A DNA stretch of 64,000 nt from Nitzschia sp. DOCU1 (Eukaryota > Bacillariophyta > Bacillariophyceae > Bacillariales > Bacillariaceae). The stretch spans positions 868,001 through 932,000 of the forward strand of contig OX595993.1 in assembly GCA_951394045.1 (NCBI GenBank), written 5' to 3'. The notes beneath the pieces are model-generated. The model was not told where the DNA came from, searched no databases, and saw only the letters and a list, made by a program, of their open reading frames with translations. The position numbers were made by a program, and so were the translations under genes. Positions 24,201-32,751 of the stretch are shown in pieces. How positions within the stretch are numbered: the first letter of the stretch is position 1; each line of letters starts with the position of its first letter.

Positions 24201-26991
24201 TCTTGTGGATATTCCCGAACCCAGAATTTTGATCACCGATTCTTTGACTGCGGAGCCTCTTCCGATTGAAGCCAAGGGTGTGAAAGAGCCTCACAAAACA
24301 TTGGGACATATCAAATCCCCGGCTGAACCCCAAACCACACCAATTCCGGTCAATCCATCGTCTATCCGTGGACTCACTCAAATCCAGACCCTTGTCAAAA
24401 AAGCCAAGAATCTCAGTGTTAAAATCAGCATGAGCCCGATCCAACGGTACGGAGCATTTCTGGTGTATCATGCGATGTATATTTCCAGCATCAAGTACGT
24501 CCTCCCCCAATCCTTTTTTCCACAGAAGATTCTGGACAAAGCCCAACGACAATCTATGGGAGCGATCATTGCAAAATGTGGCCTCGCCCGGACCACTCCC
24601 TCCGCCCTCATCTATGCACCGACCGAATACGCCGGCGGGGGCTTCGTCATGTGGTACACCCTTCAGGGTGAAGGTCAAGTACTACTATTCATCAAACATT
24701 GGCGCACTGGCTCCGTTATTTCCAAGGTCCTACACGTCGACCTTGCATGGCACCAGTGGCAATCTGGGTTGCATCAATCGATTCTAGTTGATGTCTCCAC
24801 TCCGCTACCGCATCTCGAAGGTCGATGGATGCCGAGCCTCCGAACCTTTCTTCACCATATTGGTGGCTCTTTACGAGTGGATGAAGATTTTGTGTCTCCA
24901 CTCCAGCGCCTGGGCGACACCCACATTATGCAACAAGCTGTTAACGATGATACTTTGACAGCAAAAGATATTCGAATTGTCAATTATTGCCGATTATACC
25001 TACATGTGGTGACGATTTCGGACCTGTTCAACGCGTCAGGCAATCGGATCTTGGCTCATATTTGGACGTGTACTCGGCCGGCCTGGTTTGATCCTCACCA
25101 GACCGTCACACTCCAGAATAGGCCAAGCGCATACCAAATCAAGCATCGGTGGCAAAAATTTCTTCTCAATTGGTGCACCCATAGTGGATACTCTCTTCCC
25201 GCCACGGACCTTGGCCGATGGCTTCTCCCAACTGACCAACTGCATCTTTGTCGCGAGAGCTATTTTGTTCCCGGTCCCTTCCCTACTTTATTCCACTGGC
25301 GAGATGGCTGCTACTGGGAATATTGCCCGACAACCACCAATAATTATTGTTTTTCCCCAAACCGGGCGACATCTTGGAGTCCAACTTCTGCTGCTATACC
25401 TGTCGACCTCCACATCGGCCCTGATGACATCGCCCAACCCCGACACATTGTCCCGATTCCACCGCGCCCAAACCCGCCCCCAGCTTTCCTCCATGATTTC
25501 CAAGATTATTTATCCCAGCTCCCCGCGTGGGAGCAGCCTCTTCTTTCCAATGTCCACTTTTATACTGGTCCCTACACCGTTTTGGAGTATCTAGCAAATC
25601 TCGAACCATCTGAATCACTTCTCGCAGTCTCCGATGGCGGTTCCATCCCTGAAGTCACCATGAGTTTTGGAGTTGTCATTGGCACGTCCGCCGGTGACCC
25701 ACTTATTGAAAATTCTGGAATTGCATTTGGCGAGCCGTCCTCCTTTCGCGCCGAAGGCACCGGCCAGTTATCCGCACTGCGTATTCTGCTCCACTTGGTG
25801 AAATTTACCGGTATCCCTCTTCCGGCCCAATTAGCCATTGTCGCCATCAGCGATAACGCCGGCTTGGTGCAACGAGATACTTCTCGGACAACATACACGG
25901 GGGTGTTTCCAAACGCAACATTAGCCTCAGACTGGGATCTTACCGAGGCGATTCACGACACATATACGGCACTACATCACGATTCGATGTCCTATAAGTG
26001 GGTCAAAGGGCATCAGGATCGTGGTAACAGCGGTCCCCTCACAACCGAGGCCAAATTTAACATCCGCGCCGACGAGCTTGCAACTCAAGAATTATTAGGC
26101 CATCCGCCGAACCCTCGGTTGACTCCAATGTATCCACGAACACGCTGCATTTTCGATCTGAATGGCCGGTCCGTCCATGGCCATTACGTTGCGGCAATCC
26201 GGCGTGCCGCTGCTGAACCCGCTTTTTACAAATACTTGGAATCCAGACACCATTGGAGCCCCCAAACCCGAGCAGCTGTCGACTGGCCATGCTTTCGCTC
26301 TGCCTCTAAATCCTACTCCCCCTCGGATGTTCACTGTCTCAAGTTGGTGCATGACAAATTACCCACGAAGTCAACGAAAAGCAAAATGGAGCCATGGACA
26401 ACAGCAGAGTGCCCCCAGTGCCACACACCAGCCGAAACCTTTGACCATCTTATGCAGTGCTCCAATCCTATTTCATTGTCATTTCGGACGGGTTTGAGCT
26501 CGGCAATCATCCAGTATTGTCATCAGAAAGACGCCCCCAATGCCTTCACAGTTCTCTTCAATGAATCTATTTTGATGTGGCTCCGCAGCGAAGACCCTAC
26601 TACCCTGCATCGTACTATTGGTCCCTCTCAGAATGCTATCGGCTGGCGTCTTCTTCCTCGCGGCTTTCTTTCCATCCAGTGGCGGTATTGGCTGGAAGAA
26701 ACAAGTCACTCTGCTGCATTGGCCCATCTCAATGCCCACTACGATGACGATTATGAATCTGATGAGAGCGAATTGGAATTTTTCCTCGATAGTTTGGAAG
26801 GCGAACCGACCCCGCCGAACTTCACAGCGAACTTCACAGCGGCATCCGATCCAAAGTTGTTCATGAGCGGCCTTATAAAAGTGGTCTGGCAAGAGTTGAG
26901 TACGTTGTGGCAGCGACATCTCGACCAAATTCACGCGCACGAGCAATCCAAAAATTCCCCTGCTAAACGCTCGTGGCCAGAATCCGGATAA
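21232..26991 (+). CDS. LINE ORF2: APE-like endonuclease, reverse transcriptase, RNase H, zinc finger
   Basis: An intact 1919-residue polyprotein. An endonuclease/exonuclease/phosphatase domain occupies about residues 50-320 (LFQNVRG, GITEHHQ, GGDFNE, SDHRG). The reverse transcriptase is central: HRLRVIHIYEADFNLILA near residue 735, NFDNDAMSCYDRI near 810, GTGQGSGNSPGIW near 877, and the catalytic box FVDD near 924 in place of the common FADD or YVDD. An RNase H domain follows with its acidic residues in SDGGS (about 1467), RAEGT (1507), SDNAG (1540) and RADELA (1613). A late CPQCH...HLMQC cluster near 1727 fits the C2HC finger found after RT in several LINE clades. The protein would nick DNA and prime cDNA synthesis at the target. 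Confidence 0.9.
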   Translation: MMSSSDNQTADTNLLQPKSLPIQTRMRPPRNPADSQWQGDRMESTKPEGATRLLFQNVRGLKTTQREDTLQDLVQLQKSLGIDIVGITEHHQDITKITRKLALSDTVHRAAPGQAACRFDSSQEHTDTGHQMGGTGITMIGSLVSKLEAQGRGGDSMGRWSYVHLRRKASPPITVITAYQVCRQPTNEIGQTAFHQQSRALAIEGRSLHPRSAFIDDLTAQIRTFQDLGHDIILGGDFNETMEDARSGILRLATATNLSDPWYLHHSESAPFRSYEWGSKRIDAIFLSESLISSITKLGYATFDRFLNSDHRGVYIEFDSARLLGNAVNPLPGISGRSVRTSDKRSVTHFIETTFAHLQANSAFDKVAALDADELSSSAVERLDHLLGEAGNTGERHCQRRRSAWFSGEIVQARFQVQILRSRLSALKYDKDRLAGLQERLDVVGIQFEIPTTIPAVRVALALAEKRLNRKQANSESIRRAEMKAKIDQAINSRDSARAKVLQKINKFESGRKTWDTMARIASSHGNIQRLDRLEIPSSWPDPDAALDGIRDLENPADCSSWRLVTDPTQIEFYLMLRNRSHFGQAQGTPFTVPPLSDDLDWSASFPYVEDVLTGEYSTAVSTAQCENLLQECKATSALDAVPAELTMDDFAGKIKKWRESTTTSPSGRHLGRYKALFASGTYDESTDPHAFQRFESMQKAIAGLIVSITNYCIRNTYVLSRWKSIVNTMIFKDVGEYKIHRLRVIHIYEADFNLILAVKWRQLLGHADAQGIINDGQYGGRPGCEAQSLTFLEELKYDIAYVSRRSLINFDNDAMSCYDRIIVALASLINRKYGQHRSIVAVHAKTLKEAKYKLRTATGISDLEYSHCEAFPIHGTGQGSGNSPGIWLFISLTLFDAHAKQAHGATFMTPQGQHTTHLTMVGFVDDSTGTCNDFRPQEETSLEELIDRMQHDAQLWNDLLFCSGGRLELKKCSYHILHFTFKPDGTPIVLVDIPEPRILITDSLTAEPLPIEAKGVKEPHKTLGHIKSPAEPQTTPIPVNPSSIRGLTQIQTLVKKAKNLSVKISMSPIQRYGAFLVYHAMYISSIKYVLPQSFFPQKILDKAQRQSMGAIIAKCGLARTTPSALIYAPTEYAGGGFVMWYTLQGEGQVLLFIKHWRTGSVISKVLHVDLAWHQWQSGLHQSILVDVSTPLPHLEGRWMPSLRTFLHHIGGSLRVDEDFVSPLQRLGDTHIMQQAVNDDTLTAKDIRIVNYCRLYLHVVTISDLFNASGNRILAHIWTCTRPAWFDPHQTVTLQNRPSAYQIKHRWQKFLLNWCTHSGYSLPATDLGRWLLPTDQLHLCRESYFVPGPFPTLFHWRDGCYWEYCPTTTNNYCFSPNRATSWSPTSAAIPVDLHIGPDDIAQPRHIVPIPPRPNPPPAFLHDFQDYLSQLPAWEQPLLSNVHFYTGPYTVLEYLANLEPSESLLAVSDGGSIPEVTMSFGVVIGTSAGDPLIENSGIAFGEPSSFRAEGTGQLSALRILLHLVKFTGIPLPAQLAIVAISDNAGLVQRDTSRTTYTGVFPNATLASDWDLTEAIHDTYTALHHDSMSYKWVKGHQDRGNSGPLTTEAKFNIRADELATQELLGHPPNPRLTPMYPRTRCIFDLNGRSVHGHYVAAIRRAAAEPAFYKYLESRHHWSPQTRAAVDWPCFRSASKSYSPSDVHCLKLVHDKLPTKSTKSKMEPWTTAECPQCHTPAETFDHLMQCSNPISLSFRTGLSSAIIQYCHQKDAPNAFTVLFNESILMWLRSEDPTTLHRTIGPSQNAIGWRLLPRGFLSIQWRYWLEETSHSAALAHLNAHYDDDYESDESELEFFLDSLEGEPTPPNFTANFTAASDPKLFMSGLIKVVWQELSTLWQRHLDQIHAHEQSKNSPAKRSWPESG

Positions 26992-27344
26992 TGCAACAAC
27001 AACGTTCCAATGTTCTTTTTGAACACCGGACAAAATACTTCCACTCCAACCTAGATCAATACCTCGAGACAGCATCCTACCAACAGCTGGCTGATTATTT
27101 ACGCACCTACCAACCAGCCATCGCGGCTAGCGTCCGGCAAGAGAGCAAACGAGGCAACAACAACCCGTCCCTGCTCACCTTTCTCGGCTTCACTCGGCAA
27201 ACGGCCGAGCCTATCATCCCTCTTGCACCTCCCCTTGATTTGGCAGCAGGACCAAATCTCCCACACAAACATTCCCGGTGGCGCCCCTCCTCCGATCATG
27301 GCCATCAGCGCTCCATCCGTGATTTCTTCTCTTCCAGTTTGTAA
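26991..27344 (+). CDS. LINE ORF3, small protein with a C-terminal PIP-box
   Basis: A 117-residue frame starts at an ATG that overlaps the ORF2 stop in the sequence TAATG, an arrangement typical of termination-reinitiation. It is not similar to any family I know. The middle is helical (NLDQYLETASYQQLADYLRT), then Pro-rich. The last residues read HQRSIRDFFSSSL. QRSIRDFF matches the PCNA-interacting consensus Q-x-x-(I/L/M)-x-x-(F/Y)-(F/Y) exactly and lies at the extreme C-terminus, as in many PCNA clients. It may recruit the sliding clamp to the insertion site. Whether it is translated is inferred only from the intact frame and the overlap. Confidence 0.6.
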   Translation: MQQQRSNVLFEHRTKYFHSNLDQYLETASYQQLADYLRTYQPAIAASVRQESKRGNNNPSLLTFLGFTRQTAEPIIPLAPPLDLAAGPNLPHKHSRWRPSSDHGHQRSIRDFFSSSL

Positions 27345-29054
27345 TCCCTTCCTTTCCTCTCATTTCCCGCCCCTCCCCTAAATCCTTCCCCTCCGGGGTT
27401 GCTCGTAGCGACAGCAGCTCCCACGTGGCTTGTGTAGACAACCACGTTAAAAAGAAATAATGCTCCAGATGGTGCTGTGACCGCCACTGCCAGTCAGTTG
27501 CGAGCTGACATTTTCAATGTCGGTGATACTGATGGTGTCAATCTGGTGGAGCGCATCAACTCTTGTTCTTATGGGAAAATGAAAATTACCCCGTTCAACA
27601 ACGCCGTAGGAGGGGTTTCCATCAACACTGGCGTATTGGAAGTCAACATCAACCAGGCTGTGGCAGGTGCCGATAGAAACGCTATAAAAAATGCCGCTCT
27701 CGCAGCAGCCTCGTCAAAGCTCGGCGGGGTTAACCTTGCTTCAGCGTTTGATCATGTCATGGTATGTTTGCCGGCCGGTACCGCGGGAGGTTGGATAGCC
27801 TATGGTAAGTTTGATCATTGTGTCGTCCTCCAATGCGCCCCCAGCCTCCGATTAACTCACATTTGATCACGACTTCCCTTCTTGCTGCAATTCAAAGCCT
27901 ATCTGAACGGATATGTATCGGTATACAACGACAATTGGTGTCGATATCCCTCCTCTCAGGTCCATGAGTTGGGTCACAATTTCGGGTTGCATCATGCGGG
28001 CGAATCGACTGTAGAGTATGGGGACAAGACTGGATTCATGGGGTACAGTTATGGCACTGCCTCTGGCCCCAAAATGTGCTACAATCCTGCCAAGAGTGAG
28101 CAGCTGGGATGGTATTCGGACAAAACTAAAACCTTGTCCTTTTCGCAAGGCCCATACCAAGGTACCTTGGTCGGAGTTGCAGACTACAACACTCCTGGAG
28201 CCCCTGCCGGTAGTCAAGTGCATCTGAAAATTCCCGGAAGTCCCCAAAACCTTTATATCGGTTTCAATCGCGCGACTGGAATTAACGCAGGGACCCAGGA
28301 GGCAGCCAACCAAGTCACTGTCCAGGGCCAAGCGGGTGCCGGCCAAACCTCCTCGCTGTATGCCAAGCTCTACGCTGGTGGTGAATTCGTAGTGACCAAC
28401 TGGAACGGTGGCAAAAAGGATCTCGTCATCCGTGTCAATAGCATTGACTTATCCACCACCCCGGCCACTGCAAACGTCGTTGTTGGCTACCTCTCTGGTT
28501 GCACACCTGGAGTCTGCGGCGGCGATTGCCTCCCTTGTGCAGTTGTAGCGCCACCGCCACCATCAAGTCCACCACCCCCTGAAGAAAATTCTGGTGAACA
28601 AATCGTCTTCGAAGGAGGCTTTGAAAACGGATTCGTTCATTTCACGATCCAGTCGGGCACCAAAGACGCCAAAATCAATACTAAATACGGCAAAGACTCG
28701 AAGTCGAGTCTCGAGATCAAGGGACAAAAGTCTAGTTCTCAGACATGGACCAAAAACCCTGTGGATGTCGCCTCGTATAGCCAAGCGAGGGTCAACTTTT
28801 GGTTTTCTCCCAGCAGTGCAACAAAGGCGGGCGAAAGCTTCTTCGTGGAGGCTTCCTATGACGGTGCTGCGTACGTTGCCGTCAAAACATTTACTTGTGG
28901 AAGCGATTGGCCCGTTGGTAACAACGCATGGCGTAATGGCGTCGTTGAATGGAGTCTCCCAAGCGATAAGCAACAAATGAATATTCGTATCCGCACGTTT
29001 GTGAACAGCAAAGCCAAGGTCAATTTTGACAACGTGCATGTCGACAAGCAATAA

Positions 29055-30102
29055 TGGGGCAACGAGATTATGGTGAAGCTTCAATGTCTACTTTTTGCGT
29101 GTTGCCAAGCATCATATCATAGAGAACACTAAAATGAAAAACACAGTTCCATTCATAAGGGTCGCCCTTGTCTTTCCATCGCCGGCCCATGTTTCCTCTA
29201 GTAGGAGACCTCATCGCCAGGCATCTTGCCCAGTTCTCGTCCTTGACGCTCTTCAAATGATTCTTTCTTTGAAAAAGCTCTACTTCTTCTCGCCCTCGGT
29301 ATTGGCCACCAATGACTTCGGAATGGTTCCTGCCCTTCACCAATACTCCTCTGCTGGGGGGAGGGCGCCATTTAAGTGAAATGTTCAATCGTTTTGCCTC
29401 TTGCATTTAGTTCAAAAGACATCCTCAACTCAGGTTTCTTCTCGCCGCGAGCTTTATCACCGATGAATGACTGATGTGTTGGACGACCGACGTCAGCCCA
29501 TGCTTGCCAGGCATATATATATCAACAAACTGAACGCCTGTTCTCCATCCGGTTCTCTCCCCAATTACCGAGCTATTCGAATGCCAAGTAAAAGCTGCTG
29601 TTGTCCGTCGCCAATTTTATGGGGACGCAACAGAAATGATTTATCAACCGTTGCATTTTACTATGGGACCACATGAATTGACAATACAGTAAGATACCGT
29701 TGCGGCCATAAATTCCCTCAATAGAACCGATAGCTGAAGATGCTGGCCATTATTAAAGATTTAAGCTCCGAGGCACATCTAGACATGACATTTCCGTTCA
29801 GCGGGGCGATGTGGGACCACAGTATGCTAAAATGCCGACGAAACCCTTCTTTTCGTAATCCCGGGCATCGCATTTCCATCACACGTTATTTCGAAGAGGA
29901 CTTTTGCTATCTCGTGGAGGTCTGAAGTCTTTTTGGTTGCCGGGTAGATCTACCCATGGGTCGGTAGCAAACGATGTACACAGTATGAAATGCGTATTTT
30001 GGTTTCCAGAGTACGGTTCGATTATTCTGCCAGAGCTTTTGAGCCTGCCGGAAAATCACGACGTACCACCACAAATCCATCTTTCATCTGAACAAAACAA
30101 CG
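29055..30102. other. Intergenic region between metalloprotease copies 2 and 3
   Basis: No gene supported. About 29130-29350 is similar to about 32555-32745 downstream of copy 3 (a TTCCATTCAT segment, then CTTCTTCTCGCCCTCGG versus CATCTTTCTCGCCCCTCGG), so the duplicated unit extends through the 3' flank. The rest should include the copy 3 promoter. Confidence 0.55.
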
Positions 30103-32452
30103 ATGAGGTATTGTGTTGCAACTATCAAGGCCTTGGCGATTTCGCTTGCGACTTCGTTGATTTCGGGGTCACCATCAGTGTCAGAGGTAAGTAATACTTT
30201 CATAACTGTTTCGTTTGCCAGGTGTCAATGAAATTGAACCGACCGCCAATGTTGCTAACTATTGCCGATCGTGATTTTCAAAACGACAGGATGACAACCA
30301 TCCTGCCCTGCGTCACAGGAGGACAAACATCATGGCATTCGACCATGTCCAAGAACACCCTTGCATCCTGACCAAAGTCGGCGTACAGTTCGAAGACAAT
30401 ACCACGCAGGAATATTGGGAGTGTCAGCTCCAGGGCACCGATGTCGAACGAGCAGGCACTGAATTTGTTATGGTGGAAGGCTTGGACGACATCAGCCTTG
30501 ACTTCCAAGCAGTGAGTGGAGTCACAACTTTGCTAGCCGACGGTGCTATTATCGCCGACGGAGCCATCAAAGTTCCAAGGGGAGCCGCCATCTCATTGGG
30601 CAAGGCCGAACGACCAAGGGACTTGGAGCGTCGTTTGGCTCCAGGGGTCGATGAAAGAGTTGTCTTGGTCCTTCGCGTCAAAGCTCCAGATGCTGTTGTC
30701 AGTGCAACAGTCGATGAGTTGCGTACTGACATTTTCGGTGTCGGCGATACCGATGGTGTAAATCTGGTGGAGCGCATAAATTCTTGCTCATATGGAAAAA
30801 TGAGAATCACCCCATTCAGCGGCGTCATCAACGGGGTTAATATCAACACTGGCGTCTTGGAAGTTGACATCAGCAAGGCTGTGACAGGTACAGATAGAAA
30901 TACTATCAAAACTGCCGCCCTTGATGCAGCCTCGGCCAAGCTGAAAATCAGCCTTAGCTCAGTGTTTGATCATGTCATGGTCTGTTTGCCACCCGGAACC
31001 GCCACATCTTGGATTGGATACGGTAGGTTTTGATCCTTCTGGCGGCCCATACACCCCGCTGCCTTCGATTGGCTCACCTTCAAATTCCTTTCTCGTCGCG
31101 AATCCACAGCATATCAGTATAATTATGTCTCGGTATTCAATAATGACTGGTGTCGCTCTCCCTCTTCAAATGTACATGAGCTGTCGCACAACTTTGGACT
31201 GCATCATTCAGGCGAGGGCGGGTCGTCTTACGGAGACAAGACTGGATTCATGGGGACGAGCTATTTCATCCGCAATGGCCCCAAAATGTGCTTCAACCCA
31301 CCTAAGAGTGTCGAGCTGGGGTGGTATTCGGACAAAACTAAAACCTTGTCCTTTTCGCAAGGCCCATACCAAGGTAACTTAGTCGGAGTTGCCGACTACA
31401 ACACTCCTGGAGCCCCTACTGGCAGCCAAGTACACTTGAAAATTCCTGGAAGTCCCGAGAACCTCTACGTTGGTTTCAATCGCGCGACTGGAATTAACGC
31501 GGAGACCCAAGAGGCCCCGGACCAAGTCACAGTCCAGGGCCAATCAGGCAACGGAAACCCTTCCTGGCTCTATGCCAAGCTCTCTGCTGGTCAAGTTTTC
31601 CAAGTAACCAATTGGAACGGTGGCAACAAGGATCTCGTAATTCGTGTCGAAAGCATTGACTTGTCCACCACCCCGGCCACTGCAAGAGTCACTATTGGCT
31701 ACCTCTCTGGTTGCACACCCGGAGTCTGCGGCGGCGATTGCCTCCCTTGCACACAACCAGCTCCCACGGCACCCGCTCCTACGGCACCTGCTCCCACGGC
31801 ACCTGCTCCTACGGCACCTGCTCCCACGGCACCTGCTCCTACGGCACCTGCTCCCACGGCACCTGCTCCCACGGCACCTGCTCCCACGGCACCTGCTCCC
31901 ACGGCACCTGCTCCTACGGCACCTGCTCCCACGGCACCTGCGCCTCCGCCGGCCGATCCACTGGCGCCCCCAACCGACCCAGAACCTCTAGGCGGCAAAC
32001 AGAACGTTTTCGATGAAGGCTTTGAAAATGGATTCGTTTACTTGACGGTTCGGCCAGGCAACAAAGACGCGAAGATCAATAAGAAATTCGGCTTTGGTGG
32101 CTCGAAGGCGAGTCTGGAGATCAAGGGACAAAAGCCTGATTCTCAAATGTGGACCAAAGAACCCGTGGACGTTGTCAACTATAGTCAAGTCATCGTCGAC
32201 TTTTGGTTTTCTTCCAAAGGTCCAAAGCCGGGCGATAAATTCTTCGTAGAGGCTTCCTATGACGGCGCTGCGTACGTTGTCGTGCAAACATTTACTTGTG
32301 GAACCGATTGGCCCGTTGGTAGCACAGCATGGCAGAATGGCGTCGTTGTTTCACAAACATACGGTGCTCAAAAGATGAATATTCGCATCCGCAGTGTCGT
32401 GGATAAAAATGCTAAGGTCAATTTCGACAATGTGCGTGTCGACAAGCAGTAG
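30103..32452 (+). CDS. Secreted M11 (gametolysin-type) zinc metalloprotease, copy 3, with APTAP linker
   Basis: Exons 30103-30186, 30290-31022 and 31110-32452 give 719 residues. The signal peptide is RYCVATIKALAISLATSLIS, in line with copy 1. Intron 1 (103 bp, GTAAGT to CGACAG) confirms the intron position in copy 1. The active-site motif is HELSHNFGLHH at about residues 295-305 and keeps all zinc ligands and the Glu. The Cys cluster GCTPGVCGGDCLPC is followed by a low-complexity linker of twelve APTAP units not present in copies 1 and 2, then the same jelly-roll-like C-terminal module. It is the most diverged of the three copies and appears fully functional. Confidence 0.9.
31760..31939 (+). 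repeat. Twelve 15-bp tandem repeats coding APTAP
   Basis: The unit GCTCC(C/T)ACGGCACCT is repeated twelve times in frame. Variation is mainly C/T at one silent position, arranged in alternating and block patterns. This suggests recent expansion by unequal exchange. The product is a rigid Pro/Thr/Ala linker between catalytic and C-terminal domains, probably O-glycosylated. Confidence 0.95.
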
Positions 32453-32751
32453 TGGGAAAGCACTGGGATGTGCAGCATTGGCATCAAAATTTGTTCTGTG
32501 CGTGTAAATCATAATTGTAAAGAATAGAACTTCCTGGAATGAAGCACCTTTTATAGAAACACGGTTCCATTCATGAGTGCCTCCCTCACTTTTACTTAAC
32601 CGATCCGATTTTTACTCCGGGAGACAACATCGCCCGTGGTCGTCGCCCGTCTTGCTCGCTCATTCCCTTCCTCGTCGTTGATGCTTCAGACGATTCTTTT
32701 CGAGCAAACTCATCTTTCTCGCCCCTCGGAATCGGTCGGACCGAAATAGAT

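Larger units (their letters stand above)
19318..27460 (+). mobile_element. Non-LTR (LINE-type) retrotransposon, apparently full length, about 8.1 kb
   Basis: Three consecutive intact ORFs encode ORF1p, an endonuclease/RT/RNase H polyprotein and a small ORF3p. It sits inside metalloprotease copy 2 in the same orientation. The 5' end is placed where homology to copy 1 is lost, and the 3' end at an A-rich tail (GTTAAAAAGAAATAA) just before homology resumes. No target-site duplication is visible; about 550 bp of target is missing instead. All ORFs are uninterrupted, so the insertion is probably recent and the element possibly competent. Boundaries are good to perhaps 20 bp. Confidence 0.85.
19282..29054 (+). 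pseudogene. M11 metalloprotease copy 2, interrupted by a non-LTR retrotransposon
   Basis: The 5' end starts at the ATG at 19282, which reads MKYFTTTTINAL, homologous to the copy 1 signal peptide. Homology stops at about 19317, where the retroelement begins. It resumes at about 27462 (GCTCCAGATG), which corresponds to 16073 in copy 1. The remaining 3' part is exon 2b (27462-27804), an intron of 93 bp, and exon 3 (27898-29054). This part has no frameshift and keeps HELGHNFGLHH and the C-terminal jelly-roll-like module. About 550 bp equivalent to copy 1 positions 15524-16072 (rest of the signal peptide, intron 1, half of the propeptide) is absent. The encoded fragment would lack secretion and prodomain sequences, so I treat it as a recent pseudogene. 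Confidence 0.85.

Noticed and set aside
19300..27480. A target-site duplication around the LINE
   Set aside because: No direct repeat is seen at the two junctions; the target is deleted instead.
31644..32016. Long open frames on both strands over the APTAP repeat
   Set aside because: They are shadows: a 15-bp repeat without stops stays open in all frames.
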